From Paenibacillus_V sp046244365 (GTDB lineage Bacteria; Bacillota; Bacilli; Paenibacillales; NBRC-103111), in the NCBI RefSeq assembly GCF_046244365.1, contig NZ_CP176395.1:3410001-3474000 (forward strand): a DNA stretch of 64,000 bases, given 5' to 3'. The notes beneath the pieces were generated by a model. The model did no database searches and was not told the origin of the DNA. It saw only the letters and a program-made list of their open reading frames with translations. Made by a program: the position numbers and the translations under genes. Shown here piece by piece: positions 1 to 8,706 of this stretch. How positions within the stretch are numbered: position 1 is the stretch's first letter; the number at the start of each line of letters is the position of its first letter.

Positions 1-1
1 T

Positions 2-1684
2 GCCGTTATGCAGCTCGTCGATCAAGGGAAAATTGCGCTTCAGGACAATATTGAAAAGTATCTGGACGGCTACAAAGTAACCAATCCTTTCGATGCACCG
101 GTCACGATCGAGAACCTGCTCACGCATACGACCGGTTTTGAAGTGCGTGAACCTTCCGATGCCAACTATTTGACCGATGATTCCCAGAAGCCGGTCTCGC
201 TAAAAGAAAGCATTTTCGATGTATTCCCGCCGGTCGTCCGCAAGCCGGGAACGTCATACATGTACGATAATTTCGCGTCGAGGCTGCTGGGACTCATCGT
301 CCAGCAAGCAAGCGGAGAGCCATTCGGGAGCTATATACAAAAGCATCTGTTCGAACCGCTCGGCATGTCTTCAAGCAGCTTTACCTTGACAAAGGATTTG
401 GCCGGACGGCTGGTGACTTCTTACAATCCGTCGAATGACGCCATCCCGATGTACCATTTATCGCCGCGAGAGTGGCCGGAGGGGAGTATGATATCGACAG
501 CCTCCGATATGGCGCTGTTTATGAAAGCTTTCCTGAACGAAGGCAGGACGGCTGACGGCACGGTGATCCTTTCGCCGCAATCGGTGAAGGCGATGTCGAC
601 CTACCGCATCGTCATCCATCCGGATTTGCCGGATATGACGTACGGCTTTGAATCGCCTATGGATCCGTCCCATACGAACGGTGAAGACGTCATCTCCAAA
701 GGCGGAGACATTCTTGGCTTCAGTTCGCTCCTATGGCTGCTGCCCGACCGCAAAACGGGTGTCTTCGTTTCTTATAATGCCAATCAGGATTTGCGAAACG
801 ACCTGTTTACCGCATTTATGGATCATTATTATGCCGGTCGTCAAGCGACGTTTGGACAGGAGGGCTTTAAGCCGCAGCCCAAGGAAGTTCTCGCCAAGTT
901 CGAAGGCTTATATTCGGATTTGCGGATCAAGCTGCTGACAAAGGTCGAAGCGACAGGCGACGGCACCCTTTTGGTGAGCGATGTATCCAGTCGTCATCAA
1001 CTGAAACAGGTTGACGATCTGCTGTTCGTGGATGAACAGGGCAAGCCGCTTGCATTCAAGAAGGATGAAGACGGTCGCATCAGCTATCTGAAGTACTTTA
1101 ATTTATTCAGCTATGCGGCCAAAATACCGGACGTTCAGCAAAGCTTCCCGGATGTAACGGCCGGTCATCCGTATGCCGGCTACATTTTCGGTCTGAAATC
1201 TCTCGGCTTCTTGTCGGACGATGCGACAAAGCCGTTTCAACCTCAAGAAGCCGTCACCCGCGGAGCCTTCATCCATGCTTTCAACAAGATATGGAGCATT
1301 CCCGCATCCGCAAATCCATCCACCTTTCAAGATATTGAACATTCTCCGTACCGGGGAGACATTCAAGCCGCTGTCGAGGCCGGCATGCTGAATGGGACGG
1401 GCAACGACTCGTTCGAACCGGACCGTCCGATTCTTCGCGAAGAAGCAGCCGCCATCGTGTTCCGCTTGCTGGCCGGAACGGGGATCAGAATGCCGGATTC
1501 TACTGCTGCTCTCGCACCCGGGACGTCGGAATGGGCTGTCGAAGCCGTCAGTTCCGCAGTGAAATGGAAGCTGCACGGGCCGGAGGAGACCGAATCGAAC
1601 GGTATGATCGACTACGGCTCGCAACGGGCGCTGAACAAGCAAGAGCTAGCGGCTCTGCTGTTCAGAATGCTGCTTCCGGAATAA
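2..1684 (+). CDS. Serine hydrolase (beta-lactamase/PBP4*-like) with C-terminal SLH repeats, 5' truncated
   Basis: The gene is cut by the window start; the open frame runs in from base 2 without a start codon. The visible part begins just after where the catalytic SxxK serine of the beta-lactamase-related (class C, PBP4*/EstB-like) family should lie, so that motif is outside the window. A Tyr-x-Asn motif (YDN) followed by RLLG is present near residue 95, and the third motif, usually HxG, appears as KGG before DILGFSS near residue 230. About residues 380-490 hold two S-layer-homology-like repeats (FPDV..HPYAGYI, then FQDIEHSPYRGDI..A.EAGML) and a possible degenerate third follows. Inference: a secreted esterase or peptidase-like enzyme held on the cell wall by SLH repeats. 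The substrate is unknown. A hairpin terminator follows, so it is transcribed separately from the next operon. Confidence 0.8.
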   Translation, partial: AVMQLVDQGKIALQDNIEKYLDGYKVTNPFDAPVTIENLLTHTTGFEVREPSDANYLTDDSQKPVSLKESIFDVFPPVVRKPGTSYMYDNFASRLLGLIVQQASGEPFGSYIQKHLFEPLGMSSSSFTLTKDLAGRLVTSYNPSNDAIPMYHLSPREWPEGSMISTASDMALFMKAFLNEGRTADGTVILSPQSVKAMSTYRIVIHPDLPDMTYGFESPMDPSHTNGEDVISKGGDILGFSSLLWLLPDRKTGVFVSYNANQDLRNDLFTAFMDHYYAGRQATFGQEGFKPQPKEVLAKFEGLYSDLRIKLLTKVEATGDGTLLVSDVSSRHQLKQVDDLLFVDEQGKPLAFKKDEDGRISYLKYFNLFSYAAKIPDVQQSFPDVTAGHPYAGYIFGLKSLGFLSDDATKPFQPQEAVTRGAFIHAFNKIWSIPASANPSTFQDIEHSPYRGDIQAAVEAGMLNGTGNDSFEPDRPILREEAAAIVFRLLAGTGIRMPDSTAALAPGTSEWAVEAVSSAVKWKLHGPEETESNGMIDYGSQRALNKQELAALLFRMLLPE

Positions 1685-1717
1685 GGGCATTCATTTTGTG
1701 TAAATACGGTTTAGCAC

Positions 1718-1746
1718 GGGCGGCGATTATTTGCCGCCCCTTTTTG
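1718..1746 (+). terminator. Rho-independent terminator after serine hydrolase
   Basis: GGGCGGC (1718-1724) pairs with GCCGCCC (1733-1739) across a short loop and is followed by C and five T. It closes the upstream gene. Confidence 0.8.
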
Positions 1747-1841
1747 TATGGAAGCCCGGAATGATATGATGGAGAAATCGATAGATGGATTGCGCGATGA
1801 TCCGCATTGGCGCAACAATCGAGGGAAGGGATTTAGCCATT

Positions 1842-2525
1842 ATGGATATGAACATTTTTATCATCGAAGACGACGCCGCTATTTTTCGTTCCTTGAAGGA
1901 GAGATTGGAGCAATGGTCGTTTCGCGTCACGGGACCGGAGCGGTATGACGATGTGATGAGTGCTTTCATTCACGTACAGCCCCAACTGGTCATTATCGAT
2001 ATCCAGCTCCCGATGTACGACGGTTTTCACTGGTGCCGGGAGATTCGGGCGGTGTCGAAAGTGCCGATTCTGTTTCTGTCTTCGCGCGATCATCCTCTGG
2101 ATATGGTAATGGCGATGAATATGGGGGCGGACGACTATATTCAAAAGCCGTTCCATATGGACGTGCTGCTGGCCCAAATTCAGGCGATTCTTCGCCGGGC
2201 GTATGCTTACGGGGAGGAAGCGGCCGATCTAATCGAATGGAACGGTTCCATTATCGATATGAAGCGCGGTCTGATCCGTAAAGATGGACAGGACGTGATT
2301 TTAACCAAGAACGAGTTCTTTATACTTGTTGTGCTCGTCAAGGCGAAGGATACCGTTATCTCTCGCCACGATCTCATCCGCAGGCTGTGGGATGACGAAC
2401 GTTTCGTCAACGACAATACGCTGACGGCGAATATAACCCGGCTGCGCCAAAAGCTTACGGTTTTCCAACTGGAAGAAGCCATTGTAACGAAGAAAGGGCT
2501 TGGCTATATGGCGGCCACGTTATAA
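1842..2525 (+). CDS. OmpR-family response regulator (BceR-like)
   Basis: A two-domain DNA-binding response regulator of about 227 residues. The receiver domain carries the acidic pair IIEDD near residue 9 and the phospho-acceptor Asp about residue 53 (IIDIQLPMYDG), with the conserved Lys in DDYIQKPF. The C-terminal winged helix (about residues 125-227) ends with the typical TKKGLGYMA segment. The start at 1842 is preferred because GAGGGAAGGG lies 11 nt upstream and the sequence from MDMNIFIIEDD aligns with family starts; the frame is open further upstream. It is followed 12 nt later by a small-loop kinase and then by a BceAB-type transporter, so it very likely controls that transporter in response to a cell-wall-active peptide. 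The inducing antibiotic cannot be told from sequence. Confidence 0.9.
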   Translation: MDMNIFIIEDDAAIFRSLKERLEQWSFRVTGPERYDDVMSAFIHVQPQLVIIDIQLPMYDGFHWCREIRAVSKVPILFLSSRDHPLDMVMAMNMGADDYIQKPFHMDVLLAQIQAILRRAYAYGEEAADLIEWNGSIIDMKRGLIRKDGQDVILTKNEFFILVVLVKAKDTVISRHDLIRRLWDDERFVNDNTLTANITRLRQKLTVFQLEEAIVTKKGLGYMAATL

Positions 2526-2537
2526 GGAGGAATTGAC

Positions 2538-3560
2538 TTGTTGCTCCGCTTTTTGGCTGACAGGAAAAGCTGGATTGTTTTCTACCTGCTTTCCCTGTTA
2601 TTTGTGGATTTGCTGATCTGGATCGACAATGGCATTGCCATCCAAGCCGTTTCGATGCTGTATTTAAACACGCTGCTCATTCTGTCCATGGCCGCCTTTC
2701 TTGGGTGGCGCTTTCGCAAAGAAATGAAATATTCGCGCCTGCTTGCGGATCTGGCTGAAGAGATAGAGGAAGATTGGATGGAAACTTTGCCACCTGTCCA
2801 TTTTCACCACGAAGAAACAACCAATCGGCTCATGCGGGCAGCGGGTCGCTGGTATCGGCGTAAACTTTCGGATAGCCGTGCCGCCCGTACGGTGGAGGAG
2901 GACTATATTGCCGCCTGGGTGCACGAAGTGAAAGCGCCGCTGACCGCAATGAAATTGACGATAGATACCCATAGGAGCAATCCGGCGCTGCGCAAAATGG
3001 AAACGGACTGGCTGCGGATTCATCTGCTCATCGACCAGCAGTTGTACATTTCACGAATGCCGTCGCTGGAGGCGGATTTCGTGTTGGAAGAGGCCGGGAT
3101 TCAGCAGCTTGCCGCCTTGGAAGTGCGCGAGCTGGCTTCCTGGTGCGTGGACAAAAATATAGCCGTCGAGTTTGAAGGGGAAGAGGCTTTCGTTAGAACG
3201 GACCGCAAATGGTGCCGTTTCATCATCCGGCAGCTGCTCACGAATGCGGTGAAATATAGTCCGGAGGGCGGGATGATCCTTCTGTCGACGACAGTCGCGC
3301 CTGAAGGTCATGTCCGAATAACGATTAAAGATGAAGGGCCGGGCATTGCCGCGCACGACTTGCCGCGTATTTTCGATAAAGGATTTACCGGGGGAAACGG
3401 AAGATTGCAAAATGCGGCGACCGGGCTGGGGCTTTATTTGGCACGGACTGTTGCGCTCAAAATCGGGATTGGCTTGACGGTAAAGTCGGTGCTGCACGCT
3501 GGAACGGAGATGGAGATGACCTTTACGGTACGTAATGCGTTCGAAGCTGTCCGGGCATGA
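2538..3560 (+). CDS. Intramembrane-sensing histidine kinase (BceS-like)
   Basis: A 340-residue sensor kinase starting at a TTG codon with AAGGAGG 7 nt upstream. Two N-terminal membrane helices (about residues 12-33 and 38-58) are separated by only a few residues, so there is no extracellular sensor domain; this is the hallmark of BceS-type kinases, which sense through their partner ABC transporter. The phospho-acceptor His lies in AWVHEVKAPLTAMK near residue 130, and the ATP-binding region shows the N box (LLTNAVKYSP), DEGPGIA and GLGLYLA motifs. It is translationally close to the response regulator upstream. The transporter it should work with begins 143 nt downstream behind a separate operator-like site. 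Confidence 0.9.
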   Translation: MLLRFLADRKSWIVFYLLSLLFVDLLIWIDNGIAIQAVSMLYLNTLLILSMAAFLGWRFRKEMKYSRLLADLAEEIEEDWMETLPPVHFHHEETTNRLMRAAGRWYRRKLSDSRAARTVEEDYIAAWVHEVKAPLTAMKLTIDTHRSNPALRKMETDWLRIHLLIDQQLYISRMPSLEADFVLEEAGIQQLAALEVRELASWCVDKNIAVEFEGEEAFVRTDRKWCRFIIRQLLTNAVKYSPEGGMILLSTTVAPEGHVRITIKDEGPGIAAHDLPRIFDKGFTGGNGRLQNAATGLGLYLARTVALKIGIGLTVKSVLHAGTEMEMTFTVRNAFEAVRA

Positions 3561-3598
3561 CGGTCATGCAGGGGCAATGTGTTCATATCCATTCAAAA

Positions 3599-3612
3599 TG
3601 ACAAAATTGTCA
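3599..3612 (+). promoter_or_regulatory. BceR-type operator
   Basis: TGACA-AAAT-TGTCA is a dyad that closely fits the known BceR/PsdR box TnACA-N4-TGTAA, differing at one position. It lies in the gap between kinase and ATPase genes, about 90 nt before the ATPase start, the same arrangement as the bceRS-bceAB locus of Bacillus subtilis. A possible -10 (TAAAAT, 3667-3672) lies downstream, but no clear -35 was found. Confidence 0.6.
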
Positions 3613-3703
3613 CGTAGAACCTCCTGCTTGTCATCCGATGCGAGCGACGGGCAAGACCTTTTTCTCTAAAATGAACGGTAGATCAGAGCGGGAGGCTATG
3701 GAG

Positions 3704-4489
3704 ATGAATCCAAACAATAATCAAAAAACCGTGCTGCACGCGCAGCAAGTCCGTAAATCATTTGGTGTCAGGGGCAATGTTCAGCAGGTGCTGAAGGGCA
3801 TCGACCTACGCGTAACGGAAGGGGAATTTGTCGGCATTATGGGGCCGTCCGGGTCGGGGAAGTCTACGCTCATCAATGTCCTGGCGACAATCGATAAAGC
3901 GACGGAAGGACAAATAGTAGTCGAAGATGCGGACATTTCGAGTATGAACAACGCGGAACTGTCCATTTTCCGGCGCGACAAGCTCGGTTTTATTTTTCAG
4001 GATTACAATTTACTGGACACGTTGACCGTAAAAGAGAACATTCTGCTGCCCGTTTCGCTCGGCAAGATGAAGAAGCAAGCGGCGGAGGCCGAATTTCAGA
4101 CAATTGCTTCAGATCTCGGCATTTTGGAGATTGCCCATAAATATCCGCATGAAATTTCCGGCGGTCAGCGGCAACGTACGTCCGCGGCACGCGCATTAAT
4201 CCACCAGCCCTCAATCGTATTTGCGGATGAGCCGACTGGCGCGCTGGATTCGAAGGCAGCATCCGCGCTGCTCGGCATGATGGAGGAGCTTAACCGGCAG
4301 CGCTGCATTACCATTATGATGGTGACTCACGATCCGGTAGCCTCGAGCTATTGCAGCCGCGTCGTGTTTTTGAAGGACGGTATGCTGTATTCCGAATTAT
4401 ATCGCGGCAGCAAGACGCGGCAAGCTTTCTTCAAAGAGATCATGAATGTGCAGGCCGTGCTCGGGGGTGACCACGTTGTCACTGTTTGA
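3704..4489 (+). CDS. BceA-type ABC transporter ATP-binding protein
   Basis: A 261-residue cytoplasmic ATPase of the peptide-antibiotic detoxification (BceA/MacB) class. It has Walker A GPSGSGKST, the Q loop (FIFQDYNLLD), signature SGGQRQRTSAAR, Walker B IVFADEPTGALD and the switch His in VTHDP. The start at 3704 is chosen because GGAGG lies 8 nt upstream, while the in-frame ATG at 3698 is only 2 nt from it; the frame is open still further upstream. It overlaps the permease gene by 14 nt. It should form a complex with the FtsX-type permease and signal to the BceS-like kinase. Confidence 0.92.
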   Translation: MNPNNNQKTVLHAQQVRKSFGVRGNVQQVLKGIDLRVTEGEFVGIMGPSGSGKSTLINVLATIDKATEGQIVVEDADISSMNNAELSIFRRDKLGFIFQDYNLLDTLTVKENILLPVSLGKMKKQAAEAEFQTIASDLGILEIAHKYPHEISGGQRQRTSAARALIHQPSIVFADEPTGALDSKAASALLGMMEELNRQRCITIMMVTHDPVASSYCSRVVFLKDGMLYSELYRGSKTRQAFFKEIMNVQAVLGGDHVVTV

Positions 4490-6389
4490 GCTGGTTATCC
4501 GCAGTATGCGGAAAAATATGAAACATTACTATCTGTATTTTTTCGCGCTTATTTTGAGTGCAACCCTTTACTTCGTATTTGCTACCTTGCAGAACGATTC
4601 TTCCATCATGGCGGCGACATTCGGAGATGTACAATTCGCTTCGTTGTTTAAAGCGTCAGGGATTTTGCTGCTTGCGATTGCGGTCATATTCATGATTTAT
4701 GCAAACAGCATATTTCTCAAACGGCGCAGCAGGGAAATCGGTCTCTATCAGCTGGTAGGCCTGTCGCGCAGAGAAGTGGGGCTTCTGCTCATTGCCGAGA
4801 ATGTGCTCCTTGGGATGGGGGCGCTTCTAATCGGGATTGGCGCCGGTGCGCTCGTGTCGCGGCTTTTTTTGCTCATCTTGATGAAATTGATCGGTATCGA
4901 AAGCGTCATCACCCTCTCGTTCTCCAGCTCGGCTGCCATTCAAACCGCCATTGTGTTTGCCGTACTCATCGGCCTAACCTTGATCCAAATGCTGGTCAAA
5001 GTTTACAGCACCACGCTTCTCGAGCTGTTCAAGGCGGATCGGCAGGGCGATCATCCGAAACAGCCCAAAGCGGCATTGTCCGCTATGATGGGGCTGCTCG
5101 GCATTGCGCTGATCGCAACCGGCTATTTGCTTTCCGGCAAAACGCCCGGGCAGGACCTGTTCGCGCATATGCTGGCCATACTCGCCTCGACCATACTCGG
5201 AACCTATCTGCTGTTTCGCGTAACGATCGGCTGGTTGCTCTACCAGGTTCGAAGGAGCAAGAACGGACAGCTCGGATTGAAAAACAGTTTGTCGCTGGCC
5301 CCGATCATGCATCGGATGAAAGCGAATGCGAACTCTCTCACGCTGATTACGATTCTGTCCGCGATGACGCTGACCATGGTGGCAATCGCTTATTCGCTTT
5401 ACTATTCGGCCGAGAGTGAGTCCCGGGCTATGCTGCCCTACGATTTCATCTTTGAAAATAATGAGCGTGATGCAAAGTCATTTCGTACCGAGCTGGAGAA
5501 GGCGGGCATTTCGTTTGATCATCAACCGGTCGAGGCCGTTCGGTTGACGGGTATTTTCGGCAAAGAGAAGGAAGAGGAACGCAACGTCTTGCTGCTCGCA
5601 GCAGAACAACTGCAAGCAAGCGGTGCCGATATAGTCGTGCCGGGGCAAGGAGAGGCGGTCTGGTACAAAGGCCAGAAGAAAGCATTGAGCAAGGAGCCGG
5701 ACACGGCTGCTTTTCCGCAAACGGTTGATTTAAAAGCAAGCGGGGTTCCCGTCAACATCAAAGTGACCAAAGGCATGGATCGCTATACGATGAACTACAG
5801 CGTGAAAGGCCGTCAACTGGTCGTGCCGGAGGCGACAATGCATGCGATTCGCGAGCAGATGCCCGCTTCTTCCGAACAGGAAGCCGTTCGCATAGATACC
5901 TATCGGATTGCGTTCAAGAACGAGCGCGCTGCGGCATCCGGCTTCAATGCGAAATATGTCAAGGCGGAGGAGGCCAGACCGGATTTCTACGCGTACTATA
6001 AAGAGTCGCTTCAAAAATTCGGCCTGATCATTTTTATAGCGGGGTTTCTCGGTCTTATCTTCCTGATCGCGACAGGCAGCATTCTGTATTTCAAGCAGAT
6101 GACGGAAGCGGAGCAGGAGAGGAAAAGCTATACGATTCTGAGGCAGCTCGGATTCGGGGAGCGGGAGATAATGGGCGGCATTATCCGTAAACAGCTGTTT
6201 GTGTTCGCGATTCCGCTTGCGATCGGGCTTGTGCATTCCATCTTCGCCGTAAAAGCAGCCTCTGCGCTGACGTTGTCGGACATCACCGTTCCGGCAGCCA
6301 TCGCCATGGCGATATACACGCTCATCTACTTCGTGTTCGCTGTTCTTACCGTCGGTTATTATCGCCGTATTGTGAGGTTGGCGCTGTAG
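4476..6389 (+). CDS. BceB-type ABC transporter permease (FtsX fold)
   Basis: About 637 residues, close to the BceB size of about 646. The pattern is an N-terminal helix (YYLYFFALILSATLYF), three further helices to about residue 180, more helices around 200-320, a large extracellular region of about 200 residues (roughly 325-525) and a final block of three helices in an FtsX domain. The large outside loop is the known site of peptide recognition in this family. The chosen start is TTG at 4476, with GGGGGTGA 5 nt upstream and inside the end of the ATPase gene; GTG at 4467 is an alternative. Known family members confer resistance to bacitracin, lantibiotics or mammalian peptides; which one applies here is unknown. 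Confidence 0.92.
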   Translation: MSLFELVIRSMRKNMKHYYLYFFALILSATLYFVFATLQNDSSIMAATFGDVQFASLFKASGILLLAIAVIFMIYANSIFLKRRSREIGLYQLVGLSRREVGLLLIAENVLLGMGALLIGIGAGALVSRLFLLILMKLIGIESVITLSFSSSAAIQTAIVFAVLIGLTLIQMLVKVYSTTLLELFKADRQGDHPKQPKAALSAMMGLLGIALIATGYLLSGKTPGQDLFAHMLAILASTILGTYLLFRVTIGWLLYQVRRSKNGQLGLKNSLSLAPIMHRMKANANSLTLITILSAMTLTMVAIAYSLYYSAESESRAMLPYDFIFENNERDAKSFRTELEKAGISFDHQPVEAVRLTGIFGKEKEEERNVLLLAAEQLQASGADIVVPGQGEAVWYKGQKKALSKEPDTAAFPQTVDLKASGVPVNIKVTKGMDRYTMNYSVKGRQLVVPEATMHAIREQMPASSEQEAVRIDTYRIAFKNERAAASGFNAKYVKAEEARPDFYAYYKESLQKFGLIIFIAGFLGLIFLIATGSILYFKQMTEAEQERKSYTILRQLGFGEREIMGGIIRKQLFVFAIPLAIGLVHSIFAVKAASALTLSDITVPAAIAMAIYTLIYFVFAVLTVGYYRRIVRLAL

Positions 6390-6640
6390 TGGTTGGGCAG
6401 GCTTTCGGGCTGTTTAGCCGAGGTCATGCTTGTTCAGAGTATGGCATGAAGTGTTCTACGCTTACTCAGTAACTCCAGTGATCGATGGTTACGATTTGCC
6501 GGATAGTGCCAAGCCTGGGATAGAAACCGTTTTTGTGATCAACAATAAACAAACGGAATCATTTTGGAAATATACGGTATACTATTCCTGTTTCGTCGAA
6601 TGCCGAGAGGCTATTTGTGCATGACAGGAGGGTTTACGAC

Positions 6641-8212
6641 ATGGTACCTATAATCCTGCTTATCAGTTTGATTGTTATCGTCATTTTGCCACCGCTCATT
6701 TTTCTCGGGTATATGTTTGCCTTATCCAAAAAACCAAAGCATTCCATCATCCGTTCACACCCGTTCCTCGGTTGGCTGCGCTATTTGCTTGAAAAACTGG
6801 GACCTGAGTTTCGTCAATACTGGTTTGACAATGACACAGAAGGGAAACCGTTCTCGCGGGCGGATTTTGTCGGTATCGTGTATGCGGCGAAATACCGGAC
6901 GGATCTCATCTCCTTCGGCGGCAAACGCGATTATGAGAAGCCCGGTTTTTATTTGTCCAATGCTATGTTTCCGAAATTGACGAGCGAGCTTAGGGTGGAT
7001 AACGAAGGGATGATCCCCGGAAAGAAATATGTGATTACCGACGAGGGGCTCTTTACACGGAAGGAAAAATTCATAGAAGAACAAGTAAAGCCGTGGCTGC
7101 TGCATAACGACGATGTCATTGCTGTAGGTGAAAACCGCAAACATCCGTGGCGGCTCAAAGGCATGTTCGGAGCATCAGCCACTTCTTACGGAGCAGTTGG
7201 GGAGCATTATATTCAGTCCACAGGGAGCGGCGCATTTATGGCCGGCGGATCTTGGATCAATACAGGCGAAGGCGGAGTTGCAGATGTGCACCTTGCCACC
7301 GGTGTCGATATCGTCTCGCAGATTGGGCCCGGAATGTTCGGCTTCCGCGATGACACGGGCCGATTCTCCATAGAAGAATACAAGCGCAAAGCCAACGTCC
7401 CGAATATCAAAGCCTTCGAGCTAAAATTTCATCAGGGCGCTAAAATTCGCGGCGGTCACCTCGAAGGCAGCAAGGTCACTGAAAACGTCGCTAAAGCTCG
7501 CTTAGTGCCTGTTGGAAAAACGGTGAATTCGCCGAATCGGTTCGAATTTCTAACCAATCCGGAGGAAGCCCTCCGTTTCATAAGTACCTTGCAAGAAGAA
7601 GGCGGTAAGCCGGTGGGCGTCAAAATCGTCGTTGGCGATCCGAAGCGGCTCGAACCATTTTTTCAGGCAATGCTTGAGTTGGACATCTATCCGGATTTCA
7701 TTACCGTTGACGGCTCCGAGGGCGGCTCTGGAGCGACCTTCAAGGCGATGGCGGACGGCATGGGATTGCCGCTCTTTGCCGCATTGCTCATCCTCGACGA
7801 TACGGCAAGAAAATTCGGCGTACGTAACCGTTTTCGAATTTTCGCTTCCGGTAAACTCATTACACCTGACAAAGTCGCGATCGCACTGGCACTGGGTGCG
7901 GACTGCGTCAACTCCGCACGAGGCTTTATGATGGCCAATGGCTGCATTATGGCAATGCAGTGTCATACCGGCAAATGCCCGACCGGCATTACAACTACGG
8001 ATTCCAAATATCAAGAGGCGTTGGCTCCCGAAGAGAAGCAATGGCGCGTAATGAACTATATCCTTCAGTTAAGGGAAGGTTTGTTTTCGCTGGCCGCCGC
8101 CTGCGGCTTACAAAGTCCCCGTGAATTCACGAGAGAACATGTCGTCTTTACGAATGAAAGCGGACAAAGCGTCCGAATCGTGGATTTGTTTCCTTATCCG
8201 GAGTCTGTTTAG
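6641..8212 (+). CDS. FMN-binding glutamate synthase family protein (YerD-like)
   Basis: A 523-residue protein with one N-terminal membrane helix (about residues 3-27) followed by the FMN/iron-sulfur synthase barrel of the glutamate synthase large subunit. It lacks the glutaminase (GATase) and C-terminal GXGXG domains, so it resembles Bacillus YerD and archaeal-type GltB. Visible features are the FMN-site segment TVDGSEGGSGATF, the region ASGKLITPDKVAIALALGAD, and the three-Cys cluster motif CIMAMQCHTGKCPTG expected to hold a 3Fe-4S centre. The start at 6641 has AGGAGGG 8 nt upstream. The physiological amide donor and electron donor are unknown; it may act as a membrane-linked amidotransferase-type oxidoreductase. 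It stands alone between unrelated genes. Confidence 0.88.
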   Translation: MVPIILLISLIVIVILPPLIFLGYMFALSKKPKHSIIRSHPFLGWLRYLLEKLGPEFRQYWFDNDTEGKPFSRADFVGIVYAAKYRTDLISFGGKRDYEKPGFYLSNAMFPKLTSELRVDNEGMIPGKKYVITDEGLFTRKEKFIEEQVKPWLLHNDDVIAVGENRKHPWRLKGMFGASATSYGAVGEHYIQSTGSGAFMAGGSWINTGEGGVADVHLATGVDIVSQIGPGMFGFRDDTGRFSIEEYKRKANVPNIKAFELKFHQGAKIRGGHLEGSKVTENVAKARLVPVGKTVNSPNRFEFLTNPEEALRFISTLQEEGGKPVGVKIVVGDPKRLEPFFQAMLELDIYPDFITVDGSEGGSGATFKAMADGMGLPLFAALLILDDTARKFGVRNRFRIFASGKLITPDKVAIALALGADCVNSARGFMMANGCIMAMQCHTGKCPTGITTTDSKYQEALAPEEKQWRVMNYILQLREGLFSLAAACGLQSPREFTREHVVFTNESGQSVRIVDLFPYPESV

Positions 8213-8301
8213 CTAAGATGCTGCTTGTGTTTGTCTTCACGAGATTGAATTATTGTTTTTCTCCAAAGATGTTCGCAAGCCATCCAACGGGCAGTTTAAA
8301 T

Positions 8302-8507
8302 GAAACTATATAAGTTGAACTAAAGATAAGGGAGACAGAATGAAATGGAGAAAGGGAATTGCCTTGCAGCGAGTTTTGGCTTTGCGTTTCAACTATCCGA
8401 AGGCCCATGCAATGAAAGAAACGCAAAACAAGATGTTTGAAGCGGCAAGGCAATCCCTTTCGGAATGCAATGGACTCCCCATTCATTGGTTCAACTCATA
8501 TAGTTCC
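8302..8507. repeat. About 205-bp imperfect palindromic element (MITE-like)
   Basis: The outer ends AACTATATAAGTTGAAC (8304-8320) and GTTCAACTCATATAGTT (8489-8505) are inverted copies with one mismatch. Inside, AGGGAATTGCCTTGC pairs with GCAAGGCAATCCCTT, and TTTTGGCTTTGCGTTTC with GAAACGCAAAACAAG, so most of the element can fold into one long hairpin. Short reading frames inside it on both strands are by-products of the palindrome. No clear target duplication is visible. It is either a non-autonomous transposable element or a hairpin-forming RNA repeat. Confidence 0.6.
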
Positions 8508-8512
8508 AATAA

Positions 8513-8565
8513 AAATAGCCTAAGCCCTTCGAAAGTAATTTTTGAGGGCGTAGGCTATTTTTAGT
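8513..8565. terminator. Bidirectional-looking Rho-independent terminator
   Basis: AATAGCCTA (8514-8522) pairs with TAGGCTATT (8551-8559), with further pairing of AGCCCTTC with GAGGGC inside, and a T run on the right and an A run on the left. It can end the diguanylate cyclase transcript coming from the right. Confidence 0.7.
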
Positions 8566-8706
8566 TAGCACTCCTAGACGAAAGCTTCCTTGCAAAGTCG
8601 CCTGACGGCATTCCCTGATTAGGAATCCCGATTGAACGGAGGCTGTCCGGTCGCTTTGCATGCGTATCACAAGCAGATCAAGGAGGGATGAACAGGGTGC
8701 AACCGT

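Noticed and set aside
6430..6624. 64-residue ORF before the glutamate-synthase-like gene
   Set aside because: No convincing ribosome site, no recognisable protein features; treated as intergenic.
8250..8564. Short ORFs on both strands (8250-8486 minus, 8340-8564 plus)
   Set aside because: They are created by the palindromic element at 8302-8507 and run into its flanks; no protein-like composition or ribosome site with family match.
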